A stretch of DNA of 47,848 bases, taken from the NCBI GenBank assembly GCA_945875865.1, contig CAMCMF010000006.1, forward strand, positions 1-47,848. Reading direction: 5' to 3'. Origin of the DNA: Rhizobium sp. Q54 (GTDB lineage: Bacteria; Pseudomonadota; Alphaproteobacteria; Rickettsiales; UBA1997). Every line of letters begins with the position of its first letter. The first letter of the stretch is position 1. The translations under genes and the position numbers were made by a program. Below, in pieces: positions 24,532 to 33,645 of this stretch. The notes under the pieces are model-generated. The model was given only the letters and a program-made list of their open reading frames with translations, had not been told where the DNA came from and did not search any database.

Positions 24532-25761
24532 ATGAACTTAAAACTTCCCATCTACCTCGATTACCAAGCCACAACCCCAATGGATCCGCGCGTCATCGAT
24601 GCCGTTACAAATTGCATGAAAAACGATTTCGGCAATCCCCATTCACGCACTCACAGCTTTGGCTGGAGATCAGAAGAATTAGTCGAAATCGCCCGCAAAC
24701 AAGTAGCGCAATTAATCAACGCTGATGAAAAAGAAATCTTCTTCACTTCCGGCGCCACCGAATCAAACAACCTCGCCATCAAAGGCGTAGCACGCTTCTA
24801 CGGCGCTTCTGGAAAAAATCATGTCATCACTATTGCCACCGAACATAAATGCGTAATCAATTCCGCACGCGATCTTGAGCAGGAAGGTTTTTCCGTCACT
24901 TTTTTACCAGTTGAACAAGATGGAATGATTGATCTAAACAAATTAGAAGCAGCAATCACCGACAAGACTTGCGTGGTTTCAATAATGGCAGTAAATAACG
25001 AAATCGGAACCATCCAACCACTTGCAGAAATCGGAAAAATCTGTCGCAAAAAAGGCGCATTTTTTCACACCGACGCCGCACAAGCTTTCGGAAAAATTCC
25101 ACTTGATGTCGAAGCAATGAATATCGATTTGATGAGCATTTCTGGTCACAAAATTTACGGACCGAAAGGCATCGGCGCAATTTACATTCGTCGCAAGCCA
25201 AGAGTTCGAATTAAATCAATTTTTTCCGGCGGCGGACAAGAGCGCGGCATCAGATCTGGCACCGCTCCAACTCCACTTGTTGTTGGACTTGGACTCGCTG
25301 CTGAAATCGCCAAAAATGAAATGGAAAAAGATTTTAATCACATCAAAAAACTCAGCGAAAAACTTTACGACAATGTCACAAAGCTTACTCACGTCTATCT
25401 CAACGGCCCAGATATTCACGATCCAAAAAAACGCTGGATCGGAAATTTAAACTTCTCTTTTGCTGGAATCGAAGGCGAATCAATGATCATGGCGATCAAG
25501 GATTTAGCGGTTTCAAGCGGCTCAGCCTGCACATCTTCATCACTCGAACCTTCTTACGTTTTACACTCTCTAGGAGTTGAAGACGAACTCGCTCACACCT
25601 CTATTCGCTTTGGTATCGGCCGTTTTACAACTGAGGAAGAAATCGATTTCGCAATAAAATTACTAAACGAAAAAGTCGGTAAACTTCGTGACCTCAGCCC
25701 ACTCTGGGAAATGATGCAAGACGGCATCGACATTAAATCGATCAACTGGAAATCTCACTAA
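24532..25761 (+). CDS. iscS: Cysteine desulfurase IscS
   Basis: The 409-residue PLP enzyme takes sulfur from cysteine for Fe-S clusters and tRNA thiolation. It has [56 protein letters not shown], the PLP Lys in [15 protein letters not shown], and [21 protein letters not shown] with the catalytic Cys. Length and motifs are classical IscS, and it immediately precedes iscU, so this is the main scaffold-loading enzyme. Confidence 0.97.
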   Translation: MNLKLPIYLDYQATTPMDPRVIDAVTNCMKNDFGNPHSRTHSFGWRSEELVEIARKQVAQLINADEKEIFFTSGATESNNLAIKGVARFYGASGKNHVITIATEHKCVINSARDLEQEGFSVTFLPVEQDGMIDLNKLEAAITDKTCVVSIMAVNNEIGTIQPLAEIGKICRKKGAFFHTDAAQAFGKIPLDVEAMNIDLMSISGHKIYGPKGIGAIYIRRKPRVRIKSIFSGGGQERGIRSGTAPTPLVVGLGLAAEIAKNEMEKDFNHIKKLSEKLYDNVTKLTHVYLNGPDIHDPKKRWIGNLNFSFAGIEGESMIMAIKDLAVSSGSACTSSSLEPSYVLHSLGVEDELAHTSIRFGIGRFTTEEEIDFAIKLLNEKVGKLRDLSPLWEMMQDGIDIKSINWKSH

Positions 25762-25858
25762 AATTAACAAGTATCAATTAACAATTATCAGTTGGTACTT
25801 GGACTAAAAGATTAAATTCGATCAAATGATAATTGATAAATGTTAACTGTTAATTGAC
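25762..25858. repeat. TTAATTG-type repeats between iscS and iscU
   Basis: The gap contains AATTAACAAGTATCAATTAA and a later GATAATTGATAAATGTTAAC, an imperfect inverted pair of the same family as 22848-22917. It separates two genes that are usually close together, adding about 97 bp inside the isc transcript. Confidence 0.7.
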
Positions 25859-25860
25859 CA

Positions 25861-26250
25861 ATGGCATATTCACAAAAACTTTTAGACCACTACGAAAATC
25901 CACAAAATGTTGGATCATTCGCAAAAGAAGAAAAAAATATCGGCACCGGCCTTGTTGGCGCACCAGCTTGCGGCGATGTGATGAAATTGCAGATCAAAGT
26001 TTCTGACGATGGAATCATCACCGACGCCAGATTTAAAACCTTTGGATGTGGCTCTGCGATTGCTTCGAGCTCACTTGCAACGGAATGGATTAAAGGACAA
26101 AAAATCGACGAAGCGGCGAAAATTACTAACAGCCAAATCGCTGAAGAATTATCCTTGCCACCAGTAAAAATTCACTGCTCAGTTTTAGCTGAAGAAGCAA
26201 TCAAGGCGGCGATTGAAGATTACAAAAAAAATAAAAAAGCTGATCAATAA
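25861..26250 (+). CDS. iscU: Fe-S cluster scaffold protein IscU
   Basis: The 129-residue scaffold has MAYSQKLLDHYENPQNVGSF, the three cluster cysteines in GAPACGDVMKLQIKV, FKTFGCGSAIASSS and VKIHCSVLAEEAI, and the HscA-binding LPPVK loop just before the last cysteine. The Asp of PACGD is present. It receives sulfur from IscS and passes clusters with HscA/HscB help. Its stop overlaps the iscA ATG by 1 base. Confidence 0.98.
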   Translation: MAYSQKLLDHYENPQNVGSFAKEEKNIGTGLVGAPACGDVMKLQIKVSDDGIITDARFKTFGCGSAIASSSLATEWIKGQKIDEAAKITNSQIAEELSLPPVKIHCSVLAEEAIKAAIEDYKKNKKADQ

Positions 26251-26624
26251 TGAGTCTAAAATTTTCCAACACAGGTCAGTCAATCGTCGATTATTTAACC
26301 ATCACCGACAATGCTTTTTTCCATATCAAAGAGCTTTTAGCCGCCAGAAAAGAACCTTGCGAAGGAATTAAAGTTAGCGTTCGCACCCGCGGCTGCTCTG
26401 GCATGAGCTACACAATCGAATATGCGATTGTAGAAAAAAACATCACCAAATTTGACGATGTTGTAATCAAAAATGGCGTGCAAGTTTTCATCGATCCCAA
26501 AGCTTCAATGTTTTTAATCGGCAGCGAAATGATTTTCAAATCTGACGAATTAACATCGGGTTTCGACTTCGTAAATCCCAACGAAAAAGGCCGCTGCGGC
26601 TGTGGCGAAAGTTTTAAAGTATGA
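26250..26624 (+). CDS. iscA: A-type iron-sulfur carrier IscA
   Basis: This is a 124-residue A-type carrier with the three conserved cysteines in RTRGCSGMSYTIEY and the C-terminal GRCGCGESF. The first about 20 residues (FSNTGQSIVDYLTITDNAF) extend the usual start of about 107 residues. It delivers clusters to apo-proteins or binds iron. It overlaps iscU by 1 base and hscB by 4 bases. Confidence 0.95.
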   Translation: MSLKFSNTGQSIVDYLTITDNAFFHIKELLAARKEPCEGIKVSVRTRGCSGMSYTIEYAIVEKNITKFDDVVIKNGVQVFIDPKASMFLIGSEMIFKSDELTSGFDFVNPNEKGRCGCGESFKV

Positions 26625-27091
26625 AGAATTTTTTTAGTTTATTTTCTCTGCCGCAAATTTTTGAAATTGATTTGGCGCAATTAGAAAAAAAATATCTTCA
26701 ATTCCAACACCAATTCCACCCAGATAAATCAAGCTCTGACGATATTTCTCAATCAATTGAAATTAACCAAGCTTACAAAATTTTGTCCGACGATTTTCTG
26801 CGCGCTTGTTATATTTTACAGTTGCAAGGATGCGATATTTTAAATGATGAAAAAGCGCTTAAGGTAGAAATGGCAACGCTGGAAGAAGCGATCGAATTGC
26901 AGGAAAAAATCTCCGAAATTTCTAAAGATGAAATTGAGAATTTGCGAAAAGAATTAAATTCGAAAATTAAATCATTAATTCTTGAAGCAATGCAAAGCCT
27001 TGAAACACAAGATGCAGCGCAATTATTGGTGAAGGCAAAATATCTAAAAAAATCTTTAGAAGATTTAAAAATCAGAAAACAAAAAATTTAA
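26621..27091 (+). CDS. hscB: Fe-S cluster co-chaperone HscB (J-protein)
   Basis: The 156-residue protein has a J-domain with HPD in FQHQFHPDKSSS and NQAYKILSDDFLRACYILQL. The C-terminal half is a helical IscU-binding domain with repeated Glu/Lys (EEAIELQEKISEISKDEIEN). It stimulates HscA ATPase on the IscU complex. It starts inside the iscA stop codon (ATGA). Confidence 0.94.
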   Translation: MKNFFSLFSLPQIFEIDLAQLEKKYLQFQHQFHPDKSSSDDISQSIEINQAYKILSDDFLRACYILQLQGCDILNDEKALKVEMATLEEAIELQEKISEISKDEIENLRKELNSKIKSLILEAMQSLETQDAAQLLVKAKYLKKSLEDLKIRKQKI

Positions 27092-27171
27092 GATGGACCC
27101 CGTCATGCGACGGGGTGACAAAATGAGGAGAGCTCACGCAGCTTGTCACCCCGTCGCATGACGGGGTCCAT
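27092..27171. repeat. GTCACCCCGTCGCATGACGG hairpin repeat (copy 2), inside the isc operon
   Basis: This is a complete 80 bp copy with arms TGGACCCCGTCATGCGACGG and its complement. It occupies the whole gap between hscB and hscA. In the mRNA it would form a very stable hairpin just before the hscA start codon. Confidence 0.9.
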
Positions 27172-27184
27172 AAAATTTATTCAA

Positions 27185-28879
27185 ATGGCACTTTTACAAA
27201 TTCACGAACCAGGTCACGCCTCAGAAAATCAAGACACCAATGAAGTAATCATAGGCATTGATCTTGGCACCACAAACTCACTCGTCGCGATTATTGAAGA
27301 TGGAAAAGCGCGAATTCTTGCTGATGAAAATGGTCGCGATATGCAGCCGTCAATTGTGCAATATGGCGATACCGAAATTTCCTCGATCAAACGCTTGATG
27401 GGAAAAAGTTTTGCTGATGTAAAAAATGAAAATTTTTCTTTCAAAATTTCTGATGAGAAAATTTTACGAATAATTGTTGGCGACAAAAAAATTCGCCCCG
27501 AAGAAGTATCTTCCGAAATTCTAAAAAAATTAAAAAATATCGCCGAAAAAAATCTGCAATGCGAAATCAAAAAAGCTGTAATCACCGTCCCCGCTTATTT
27601 CGATGAAGCGGCAAAAAATGCCACAAAACTCGCAGCAAATTTAGCTGACTTAGAAGTTGTACGACTAGTCAACGAACCAACGGCTGCCGCCCTCGCCTAC
27701 GGTTTAGATAATTCTTCGGAAGGACTTTATTGCGTCTATGATTTGGGCGGCGGAACTTTTGATGTCTCGATTTTAAAAATGCAAAAAGGTGTTTTTAAAG
27801 TTTTAGGAGTCGCTGGAGATAATCATTTAGGTGGCGATGATTTTGATGAAATGCTGACAAAAGCAGGATTCAAAGACGCTAGAAAAATGAAGGAAGAATT
27901 GTCGCGCAAAGAAGAGGTAAATGGATTTTCTCGCACTGATTTTGAAAAATTAATTTTCGATAAAATCGAAAAAACTGCGATGCTGACAAAAAATTTAATT
28001 GAAGATTTAGAGCTCGAAGCTGATGAAATTAAAGGCGTCATCTTGGTTGGAGGTTCAACAAGAATTCCTTTAGTTCAAAAAAAACTCGCAGAAATTTTCG
28101 GCACAGAAAAAATTCTCACCAATCTAGATCCCGATCGCATAGTCGCAATTGGCGCGGCTTGGCAGGCTTATAATTTATCCGGACAAGGACAAAATTTACT
28201 TCTTGATGTCACCGCTTTATCACTAGGAATCGAAATGATGGGCGGCATTGTCGATAAAATAATTCCTCGCAACTCCACAACTCCAATTTCCAAAACTAAA
28301 GAATTTACAACTTACGCCGATAATCAAACCGGCATGAAATTGCACATCGTGCAAGGCGAGCGCGAATTAGCTTCAAATTGTCGCTCTTTGGCCGAATTTG
28401 AAATCAAAGGAATACCGGCACTGAAAGCGGGAATAGCGCGAGTTCAAGTCACTTTCAAACTTGATGCGGATGGACTTTTAACTGTTAGCGCTGAGGAAAA
28501 ATTTACCGGCGAGAAACAAGAAATTGCGGTGAAGCCAACCTTTCACTTAGATCAAAATGAAATCAAAAAAATGTTGCTGGAATCGCTACAAAATTCGCAA
28601 CGCGATATAAAAAATCGTCTATTGATTGAAGCTGCAACTGAAGCGATGCAAGACGCCACAATAATCAAAAAAGATTTGGAAAATTTTAACGGCGTTGAGA
28701 AAAAAAATATCGCAGAAAAATTAAAAATTCTCGAAGAAGAAATTTTAAAAAGAACTTCGCGTGATGCCATTTTATTGGCTCAACAAGAGTTAGGAAAAGC
28801 AGCGGAGAATTTGGTATTGGAAAAAGTAAATGCGGTTTTAAGGGAAAAAATCGCCGGAAAAAATGTGGATGAAGTTTAG
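27185..28879 (+). CDS. hscA: Fe-S assembly chaperone HscA (Hsp70-type)
   Basis: The Hsp70-type ATPase acts on IscU. The 564-residue protein has IGIDLGTTNSLVAII, VITVPAYFDEAAKNATKLAA, NEPTAAALAYGL, DLGGGTFDVSIL and VGGSTRIPLVQ, then a substrate-binding domain with SLGIEMMGGIVDKIIPRN. It is about 50 residues shorter than E. coli HscA (616); the missing part lies after GGDDFDEMLTKAGF, where the nucleotide-binding domain is compressed. ATG at 27185 is used because earlier starts fall in the hairpin repeat. No fdx gene follows, unlike most isc operons. Confidence 0.94.
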   Translation: MALLQIHEPGHASENQDTNEVIIGIDLGTTNSLVAIIEDGKARILADENGRDMQPSIVQYGDTEISSIKRLMGKSFADVKNENFSFKISDEKILRIIVGDKKIRPEEVSSEILKKLKNIAEKNLQCEIKKAVITVPAYFDEAAKNATKLAANLADLEVVRLVNEPTAAALAYGLDNSSEGLYCVYDLGGGTFDVSILKMQKGVFKVLGVAGDNHLGGDDFDEMLTKAGFKDARKMKEELSRKEEVNGFSRTDFEKLIFDKIEKTAMLTKNLIEDLELEADEIKGVILVGGSTRIPLVQKKLAEIFGTEKILTNLDPDRIVAIGAAWQAYNLSGQGQNLLLDVTALSLGIEMMGGIVDKIIPRNSTTPISKTKEFTTYADNQTGMKLHIVQGERELASNCRSLAEFEIKGIPALKAGIARVQVTFKLDADGLLTVSAEEKFTGEKQEIAVKPTFHLDQNEIKKMLLESLQNSQRDIKNRLLIEAATEAMQDATIIKKDLENFNGVEKKNIAEKLKILEEEILKRTSRDAILLAQQELGKAAENLVLEKVNAVLREKIAGKNVDEV

Positions 28880-28890
28880 TTGAGGCAAGT

Positions 28891-28917
28891 CTGCATCCCC
28901 GCTTTCGCAGGGATGAC
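28891..28917. repeat. Half-copy of CATCCCCGC hairpin repeat
   Basis: GCATCCCCGCTTTCGCAGGG then ATGAC is one arm-type palindrome of the repeat seen in full at 18481-18552. It lies between the convergent hscA and the small secreted-protein gene and could act as a shared transcription block, though no T-run follows. Confidence 0.6.
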
Positions 28918-28922
28918 AAACC

Positions 28923-29285
28923 CTATTTAGTTGCAGTTTTACTTGCTGATTTAGCAGTTTTTTCGTCAATCTTTTTTAGCTGATCTTGTAAATGCTCTTT
29001 TCTTTGAGAAATTCTTTTTTGTTGAAGCGCTTCTTTTCCTTGCCTTACAGACTCCATCGAAACTTTTTTCTGTTCATGACATTTCGCGGCATCTTCTGTT
29101 TTTGTTGCAGCGTTAAGGCATGAAATTGCAGCGTCGATGATTGATTTTTCTTTGTTGAGAGAGGCGATATTTTCTGACTTAAATGCAGCAAAATTATTTT
29201 TACCTTCGGAAGCGGTATCTTGTGCCAATGCGCTAAAGCTACTTAGTGAAGCTGATAGGACAGCGATAATTGCAAGTTTTTTCAT
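28923..29285 (-). CDS. Small secreted helical protein, function unknown
   Basis: This 120-residue protein has a signal peptide (KKLAIIAVLSASLSSFSALAQ, cleavage probably after ALA). The mature part is very rich in Lys, Glu, Ala and Gln and helical, with two cysteines (SCLNAA and KCHEQKK) that could form a disulfide across two helices. Its C-terminal half (QKRISQRKEHLQDQLKKIDE) looks coiled-coil. A periplasmic role is likely. I do not recognise the family. Confidence 0.75.
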   Translation of the reverse strand: MKKLAIIAVLSASLSSFSALAQDTASEGKNNFAAFKSENIASLNKEKSIIDAAISCLNAATKTEDAAKCHEQKKVSMESVRQGKEALQQKRISQRKEHLQDQLKKIDEKTAKSASKTATK

Positions 29286-29310
29286 AAATTAAAAAGTTGA
29301 GGTTAGTAGA

Positions 29311-29838
29311 TTATTTTTTAGCTCTATCAATTGCTTCTTGGATTAATTTACGAGCTGTGGCCGCGTCTTCAAAGGCGGTGATTTTCACCCATTTTCCTTT
29401 TTCCAAATCTTTGTAATGTTCGAAGAAATGTTTGATTTTATTGATCAAATTTTCTGGAAGTTCTTTGTAAGATTCTATGGCTTCGAACTGTGAATTTAGC
29501 TTTCTGGCCGGCACAGCAATAATTTTTTCATCCATCCCTTTTTCATCTTCCATGATCAAAACGCCAACTGGTTTAACTGCGATAACAGCGCCAGGAACTA
29601 CAGGATAATCTGAGATCACAAGCACGTCAGCAGGATCGCCATCTTCCGATAAAGTGTGAGGAATAAAGCCGTAATTGCATGGATAATACATTGGAGTCGC
29701 AATGAAGCGATCAACAAAAATTGCGCCGGAATCTTTGTCCATTTCATACTTCACCGGATCAGCATTCATCGGCACTTCGATGATTACGTTAACTTGATTT
29801 GGAGCATCTTTTCCAATTGAGATTTTATCGATATTCAT
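29311..29838 (-). CDS. ppa: Inorganic pyrophosphatase
   Basis: The 175-residue class I pyrophosphatase hydrolyses PPi to two phosphates in the cytosol. It has the conserved [43 protein letters not shown]-like [13 protein letters not shown], and [14 protein letters not shown] motifs. Length is standard. It lies between the small secreted-protein gene and the thiolase gene on the same strand. Confidence 0.97.
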   Translation of the reverse strand: MNIDKISIGKDAPNQVNVIIEVPMNADPVKYEMDKDSGAIFVDRFIATPMYYPCNYGFIPHTLSEDGDPADVLVISDYPVVPGAVIAVKPVGVLIMEDEKGMDEKIIAVPARKLNSQFEAIESYKELPENLINKIKHFFEHYKDLEKGKWVKITAFEDAATARKLIQEAIDRAKK

Positions 29839-29874
29839 AGTTTTGAAATTTAGTTTTTAAAAAAATTTATAAGA

Positions 29875-31179
29875 TTAGTTCACTTCAACAATTGTTGCGG
29901 CACCTTGTCCACCGCCGATGCAGAGACTAGCTAAACCGCGATTTTTGCCGCGACGCTTTAATTCACGAAGTAAGTGAATGATGATTCGAGCGCCTGACAT
30001 TCCAACTGGATGACCGAGAGCAACGCCACCGCCATTTACGTTGAAAATTGCTGGATCAATTACACCCATCGCCTGATCTAAACCGAAATGTTTTTTGCAA
30101 AATTCTTCCGAAGCAAAAGCGCGCTGACATCCAATTACTTGAGCTGCGAAGGCTTCGTTAAGCTCAATCAAATCGATGTCCTTCAAACTCAAATCAGTTT
30201 TATCGAAAACTTTTTTTGCAGCAAAAACCGGACCAAGTCCCATTCTACTTGGATCAAGACCGGCATAAGCGAAGTCACGAATGTAACCCAAAATTTCAAA
30301 GCCCAACTCTTTTTGCAATTCCTTAGCTTTTGATTCGCGCATCAAAATTGCAAAAGCTGCACCGTCAGTAATCTGCGATGAATTCCCTACTGTCACAGTT
30401 CCAGTCACTTTTTCAAAATATGGTTTTAGCTTAGCAAGATCTTCAATTTTTTGATCTTTTCTTACACCTTCATCCTCTTCAATCATCAAAGAATTATTTT
30501 CATCATTATTAAAAACCGGAATAATTTCCTCTTTGAAAATTCCTTTCGCCATCGCCGCTGCAGCTTTTTGATGTGAGTGCAAAGAAAATTCATCCTGCTC
30601 CTGACGCGTAATTTTAAAATCCTTGGCGATATTTTCTGCCGTGCAGCCCATAATCAAGCCAGAGATTGGATCGGTAAGGCCTTGAACCAAGCCAATAACC
30701 GGCGTTAAAAAATGTAATCTGAAACTTAAAAACACCGAAAATTTTTGTGACAAAGTTTTCGCTTTCATCAAATTCGCAAAAAATATCGTCATTTTTTTGC
30801 CGAAAAAAAGTGGAATATTGCTCATCGATTCAACGCCGCCAGCAAGAATAATTTCCGCTTCGCCATTCAAAATTTTTGAAGTTGCCGTGGTCATCGCTTC
30901 CATTCCTGAAGCGCAATTTCTATTAACTGTGAAAGCAGGAACATGATGAGGAATACCAGCCTTAACTGCGATCACGCGCGAAATATTTGCCGCATCCGCT
31001 GGATTGGCGACATTGCCAATAATTACTTCATCAATTTTATTTAGATCAATTTTCGAGCGCAGTAAAACTTCCTTAACAATACGAGAGCCGAGATCATGCG
31101 CCGTTAGATTTTTCATGGCACCGCCAGCCTTTCCCATCGGAGATCTGAAGCCGGCAATAATTGCAATACGTTCTTTCAT
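29875..31179 (-). CDS. Acetyl-CoA C-acyltransferase (thiolase)
   Basis: The 434-residue thiolase has the active-site Cys in VNRNCASGMEAMTTA, LNEAFAAQVIGCQRAF, and the C-terminal GGGVALGHPVGMSGARI (His) and CIGGGQGAA (second Cys). The extra length compared with about 390 comes from an insertion near residues 128-170 (KKMTIFFANLMKAKTL), similar to FadI-like long thiolases. It could serve fatty-acid oxidation or acetoacetyl-CoA formation. No fadB-type partner is nearby. It is oriented away from the IMPase gene. Confidence 0.92.
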   Translation of the reverse strand: MKERIAIIAGFRSPMGKAGGAMKNLTAHDLGSRIVKEVLLRSKIDLNKIDEVIIGNVANPADAANISRVIAVKAGIPHHVPAFTVNRNCASGMEAMTTATSKILNGEAEIILAGGVESMSNIPLFFGKKMTIFFANLMKAKTLSQKFSVFLSFRLHFLTPVIGLVQGLTDPISGLIMGCTAENIAKDFKITRQEQDEFSLHSHQKAAAAMAKGIFKEEIIPVFNNDENNSLMIEEDEGVRKDQKIEDLAKLKPYFEKVTGTVTVGNSSQITDGAAFAILMRESKAKELQKELGFEILGYIRDFAYAGLDPSRMGLGPVFAAKKVFDKTDLSLKDIDLIELNEAFAAQVIGCQRAFASEEFCKKHFGLDQAMGVIDPAIFNVNGGGVALGHPVGMSGARIIIHLLRELKRRGKNRGLASLCIGGGQGAATIVEVN

Positions 31180-31189
31180 AAATTTAAGA

Positions 31190-31250
31190 ATTGGGAATTA
31201 GGAAATGACAATTAGCTTGAACTTAAAACCTAATTATTAATTGGTAATTC
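31190..31250. repeat. TTAATTG-type repeat between divergent genes
   Basis: GGGAATTAGGAAATGACAAT and ACCTAATTATTAATTGGTAA form an imperfect pair in the short divergent gap between the thiolase and IMPase genes. Promoters for both must lie in or near it. Confidence 0.5.
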
Positions 31251-31255
31251 AAAAA

Positions 31256-32047
31256 ATGCTTACAAAAGAAATTATCGATTTCGCCAATCATTTAGCCGAT
31301 TTATCTGGCGCTGTAATCAAAAAATATTTCCGTCATGAAAATGGCGAGGTTACTAAAGATGATGATTCTCCGGTTACAAAAGCTGATCGCGAAGCAGAAA
31401 AAATTATGCGCGATGCCATCGAAAAAAAATTTCCAACTCATGGAATTATTGGCGAAGAATATGGCGTAAAAAAAGCAAAATCTGATTTCACTTGGATACT
31501 TGATCCAATCGATGGCACTTCATCCTTCATCATCGGACGCGCAATTTTTGGCACTTTGATTGCACTAACTTCTGGAGAAAAATCGCTTTTGGGAATCATG
31601 AATCAACCAATTACGGATGAGCGCTGGATAGGAATTGATTCCGATGCAACTTACTTCAACGGCAAAAAAATTCGCACTAGAAATTGCCACGAAATTTCTG
31701 AAGCGGTGATGTGTTCAAGCTCATCTTTTTATTTTCAAAATGGTGACGAGGAGCTGCTAAAAAAAATCTGCGCCCTAACAAAATATCAAAAACTCGGCGG
31801 CATAATTTACGGCGGCGATTGCTATTCTTACGCCTCATTAGCTTCAGGATTTATCGATATTGTAATTGATCCAGGTCTGAAAGTTTACGATTACGCCGCG
31901 ACAATGCCGATCGTTGAAATGGCTGGTGGAATTATTACTGACTGGCAGGGAAATGATCCGAAATTAAAATCGGGTGTGAAGCTTTTGGCTTGCGGCAATA
32001 GGGAACTTCACGAGAAGGTTTTGAAAGTGATTAATGGGCGCCTCTAA
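31256..32047 (+). CDS. Inositol-monophosphatase-family phosphatase, HisN-like
   Basis: The 263-residue protein carries the metal-dependent phosphatase motifs GIIGEEYG, WILDPIDGTSSFI and DYAATMPIVEMAGGII. The spacing DPIDGTSSFIIGRAIFGTLIAL resembles HisN (histidinol-phosphatase) more than SuhB. It could alternatively be a general inositol or nucleotide phosphatase. ATG at 31256 is used; the earlier TTG lies in repeat DNA. The last three residues (GRL) and the TAA stop come from a MITE terminal repeat. Without the insertion the gene would read N-A-stop. Confidence 0.88.
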   Translation: MLTKEIIDFANHLADLSGAVIKKYFRHENGEVTKDDDSPVTKADREAEKIMRDAIEKKFPTHGIIGEEYGVKKAKSDFTWILDPIDGTSSFIIGRAIFGTLIALTSGEKSLLGIMNQPITDERWIGIDSDATYFNGKKIRTRNCHEISEAVMCSSSSFYFQNGDEELLKKICALTKYQKLGGIIYGGDCYSYASLASGFIDIVIDPGLKVYDYAATMPIVEMAGGIITDWQGNDPKLKSGVKLLACGNRELHEKVLKVINGRL

Positions 32048-32071
32048 AAATTAGGATTTTTTGAGGTACCC
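32036..32071. mobile_element. Short MITE derivative (copy G) between two convergent genes
   Basis: This 36 bp copy starts GGGCGCCTCTAAAAATTAGG and ends TTTTTTGAGGTACCC. Perfect 4 bp direct repeats TAAT flank it (32032-32035 and 32072-32075). It supplies the TAA stop of the phosphatase gene and the final base of the purH TAG stop. Removing it plus one TAAT leaves GCC TAA for the phosphatase and CAT TAA for purH, so both genes survived the insertion. Confidence 0.92.
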
Positions 32072-33642
32072 TAATGCCTAAAATGTCTGGTCTCGATGAA
32101 ATAAAGTGCGACGCCTTTTTCATCGGCCTTGGCAATTACTTCCTCATCACGCACCGATCCGCCAGTTGCGATGATCGCTTTAATTCCAAATTTCGCAGCA
32201 ATTTCGATATTATCCGCAAAAGGAAAAAAGGCATCGGAAGCTAAAAATCCACCACTCGCTTTATCAATATTTTTTTCACCATCAAAAAATTCTGCTGCTT
32301 TTTTGCAGGCGATTTCGCAAGCGTCAACGCGACTGGTTTGTCCGCCTCCTAAGCCTACAGTTTGAAAATCTTTCACCACCGCAATCGCGTTTGATTTTAA
32401 ATGTTTGCACACCGACATCGCAAAAATTAATTGCTCGATTTCACTTTCACTCACCGATTTTTTTGACACTAATTTCAGATCATTTTTAGTAATTATTTTT
32501 TGATCTAAATCCTGAATTAAAAATCCGCCGAAAATTGATTTTATCTGGCTTTGTGACTCTTTTTTGAAATCGGCAATTAGCAGACGTAGATTCTTTTTTG
32601 TTGCTAAAATTTCCTTGGCCTTCTCATCAATTTCACGCGCGATAATTACCTCAAAGAACATCTTTGAAATCTCGATCGCCAAAGCTTCGTCGATTTTTCC
32701 ATTCAAAGCAACTATGCCGCCGAAAGCAGATTTTGAATCGGATAAGAGTGCGCGTTTGTAAGCTTCAAGCAAGTTTTCAGCAATCGCAACTCCGCATGGA
32801 TTTGCGTGTTTGACGATAGCGCAAGCCGGTTTTTCAAATTCTAAAATTAAATTGTAAGCAGCGTCAGAATCGTTGAGATTATTGTAGCTAAGCTCTTTTC
32901 CTTGTAATTGTTTTGCGCCCACTATTCCAGAATTCATTGTTGAATAGACGGCAGCTTTTTGATGAGAATTTTCACCGTAGCGCAGCGATTGTTTTAATTT
33001 TCCGCTCAATAAAAAATCGGATTTATTAAACCAATTCGAAATCGCGATGTCGTAATCAGCAATATTTCTAAAAGCCTGCGCCGCCAGGTTTTTCCTGAAC
33101 TCAAAAGATGTTGCACAATTTGTTTCTGTCGCGCTGCGCGTCGACGGGGAATTTTTTCTCATCTCCGCAATCAAATCTTGATATTGCGAAACATCAGTAA
33201 TCACAGTTTTGTAAGCAAAATTTTTGCAAGCTGAACGCACCATCGCCGGTCCACCAATATCGATGTTTTCGATGATTTCTTCTTCGTTGGAAGTTTTAGC
33301 AACTGTTTCAACAAATGGATAAAGATTGATCACCAATAAATCGATTGATTCGATTTTATGCATCGAAGCAGCCTTCAAATGATCAGCATTATCAAGCACT
33401 GCGAGCAATGCACCATGAACTTTTGGATGCAAAGTTTTTAAGCGACCATCCATCATTTCTGGAAAACCCGTGAAGTTGGAAATATCTTTTGCCGGAATTT
33501 TTTCTTTTTCCAAAAGTTTGAAAGTTCCGCCGGTTGAAATTATTTCAACACCTTGAGAAGCTAGATATTTAGCCAGCTCAACCACTCCACTTTTATCGGA
33601 AACGGAAATCAGACAACGAGAAATTTTTTGTAAGTTTTGCAT
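32071..33642 (-). CDS. purH: Bifunctional AICAR transformylase / IMP cyclohydrolase
   Basis: PurH performs the last two steps of IMP synthesis. The N-terminal MGS-like cyclohydrolase domain includes SVSDKSGVVELAK, STGGTFKLLE and GRLKTLHPKVHGALLA. The AICAR transformylase domain includes KHANPCGVAIA, SDSKSAFGGIVAL, SVCKHLKSNAIAVVKD and GGGQTSRVDA. The 523-residue length is normal. Around residues 160-172 (SPSTRSATETN) an insertion relative to the usual sequence coincides with a CGTCGACGCGCAGCGCGACA-type palindrome, probably repeat-derived. It is 3 bases from cmk, same strand. It implies de novo purine synthesis capacity. Confidence 0.97.
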   Translation of the reverse strand: MQNLQKISRCLISVSDKSGVVELAKYLASQGVEIISTGGTFKLLEKEKIPAKDISNFTGFPEMMDGRLKTLHPKVHGALLAVLDNADHLKAASMHKIESIDLLVINLYPFVETVAKTSNEEEIIENIDIGGPAMVRSACKNFAYKTVITDVSQYQDLIAEMRKNSPSTRSATETNCATSFEFRKNLAAQAFRNIADYDIAISNWFNKSDFLLSGKLKQSLRYGENSHQKAAVYSTMNSGIVGAKQLQGKELSYNNLNDSDAAYNLILEFEKPACAIVKHANPCGVAIAENLLEAYKRALLSDSKSAFGGIVALNGKIDEALAIEISKMFFEVIIAREIDEKAKEILATKKNLRLLIADFKKESQSQIKSIFGGFLIQDLDQKIITKNDLKLVSKKSVSESEIEQLIFAMSVCKHLKSNAIAVVKDFQTVGLGGGQTSRVDACEIACKKAAEFFDGEKNIDKASGGFLASDAFFPFADNIEIAAKFGIKAIIATGGSVRDEEVIAKADEKGVALYFIETRHFRH

Positions 33643-33645
33643 TTT

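Noticed and set aside
28880-28922. Terminator between hscA and the convergent gene
   Set aside because: The palindrome matches a dispersed repeat and has no T-run on either side.
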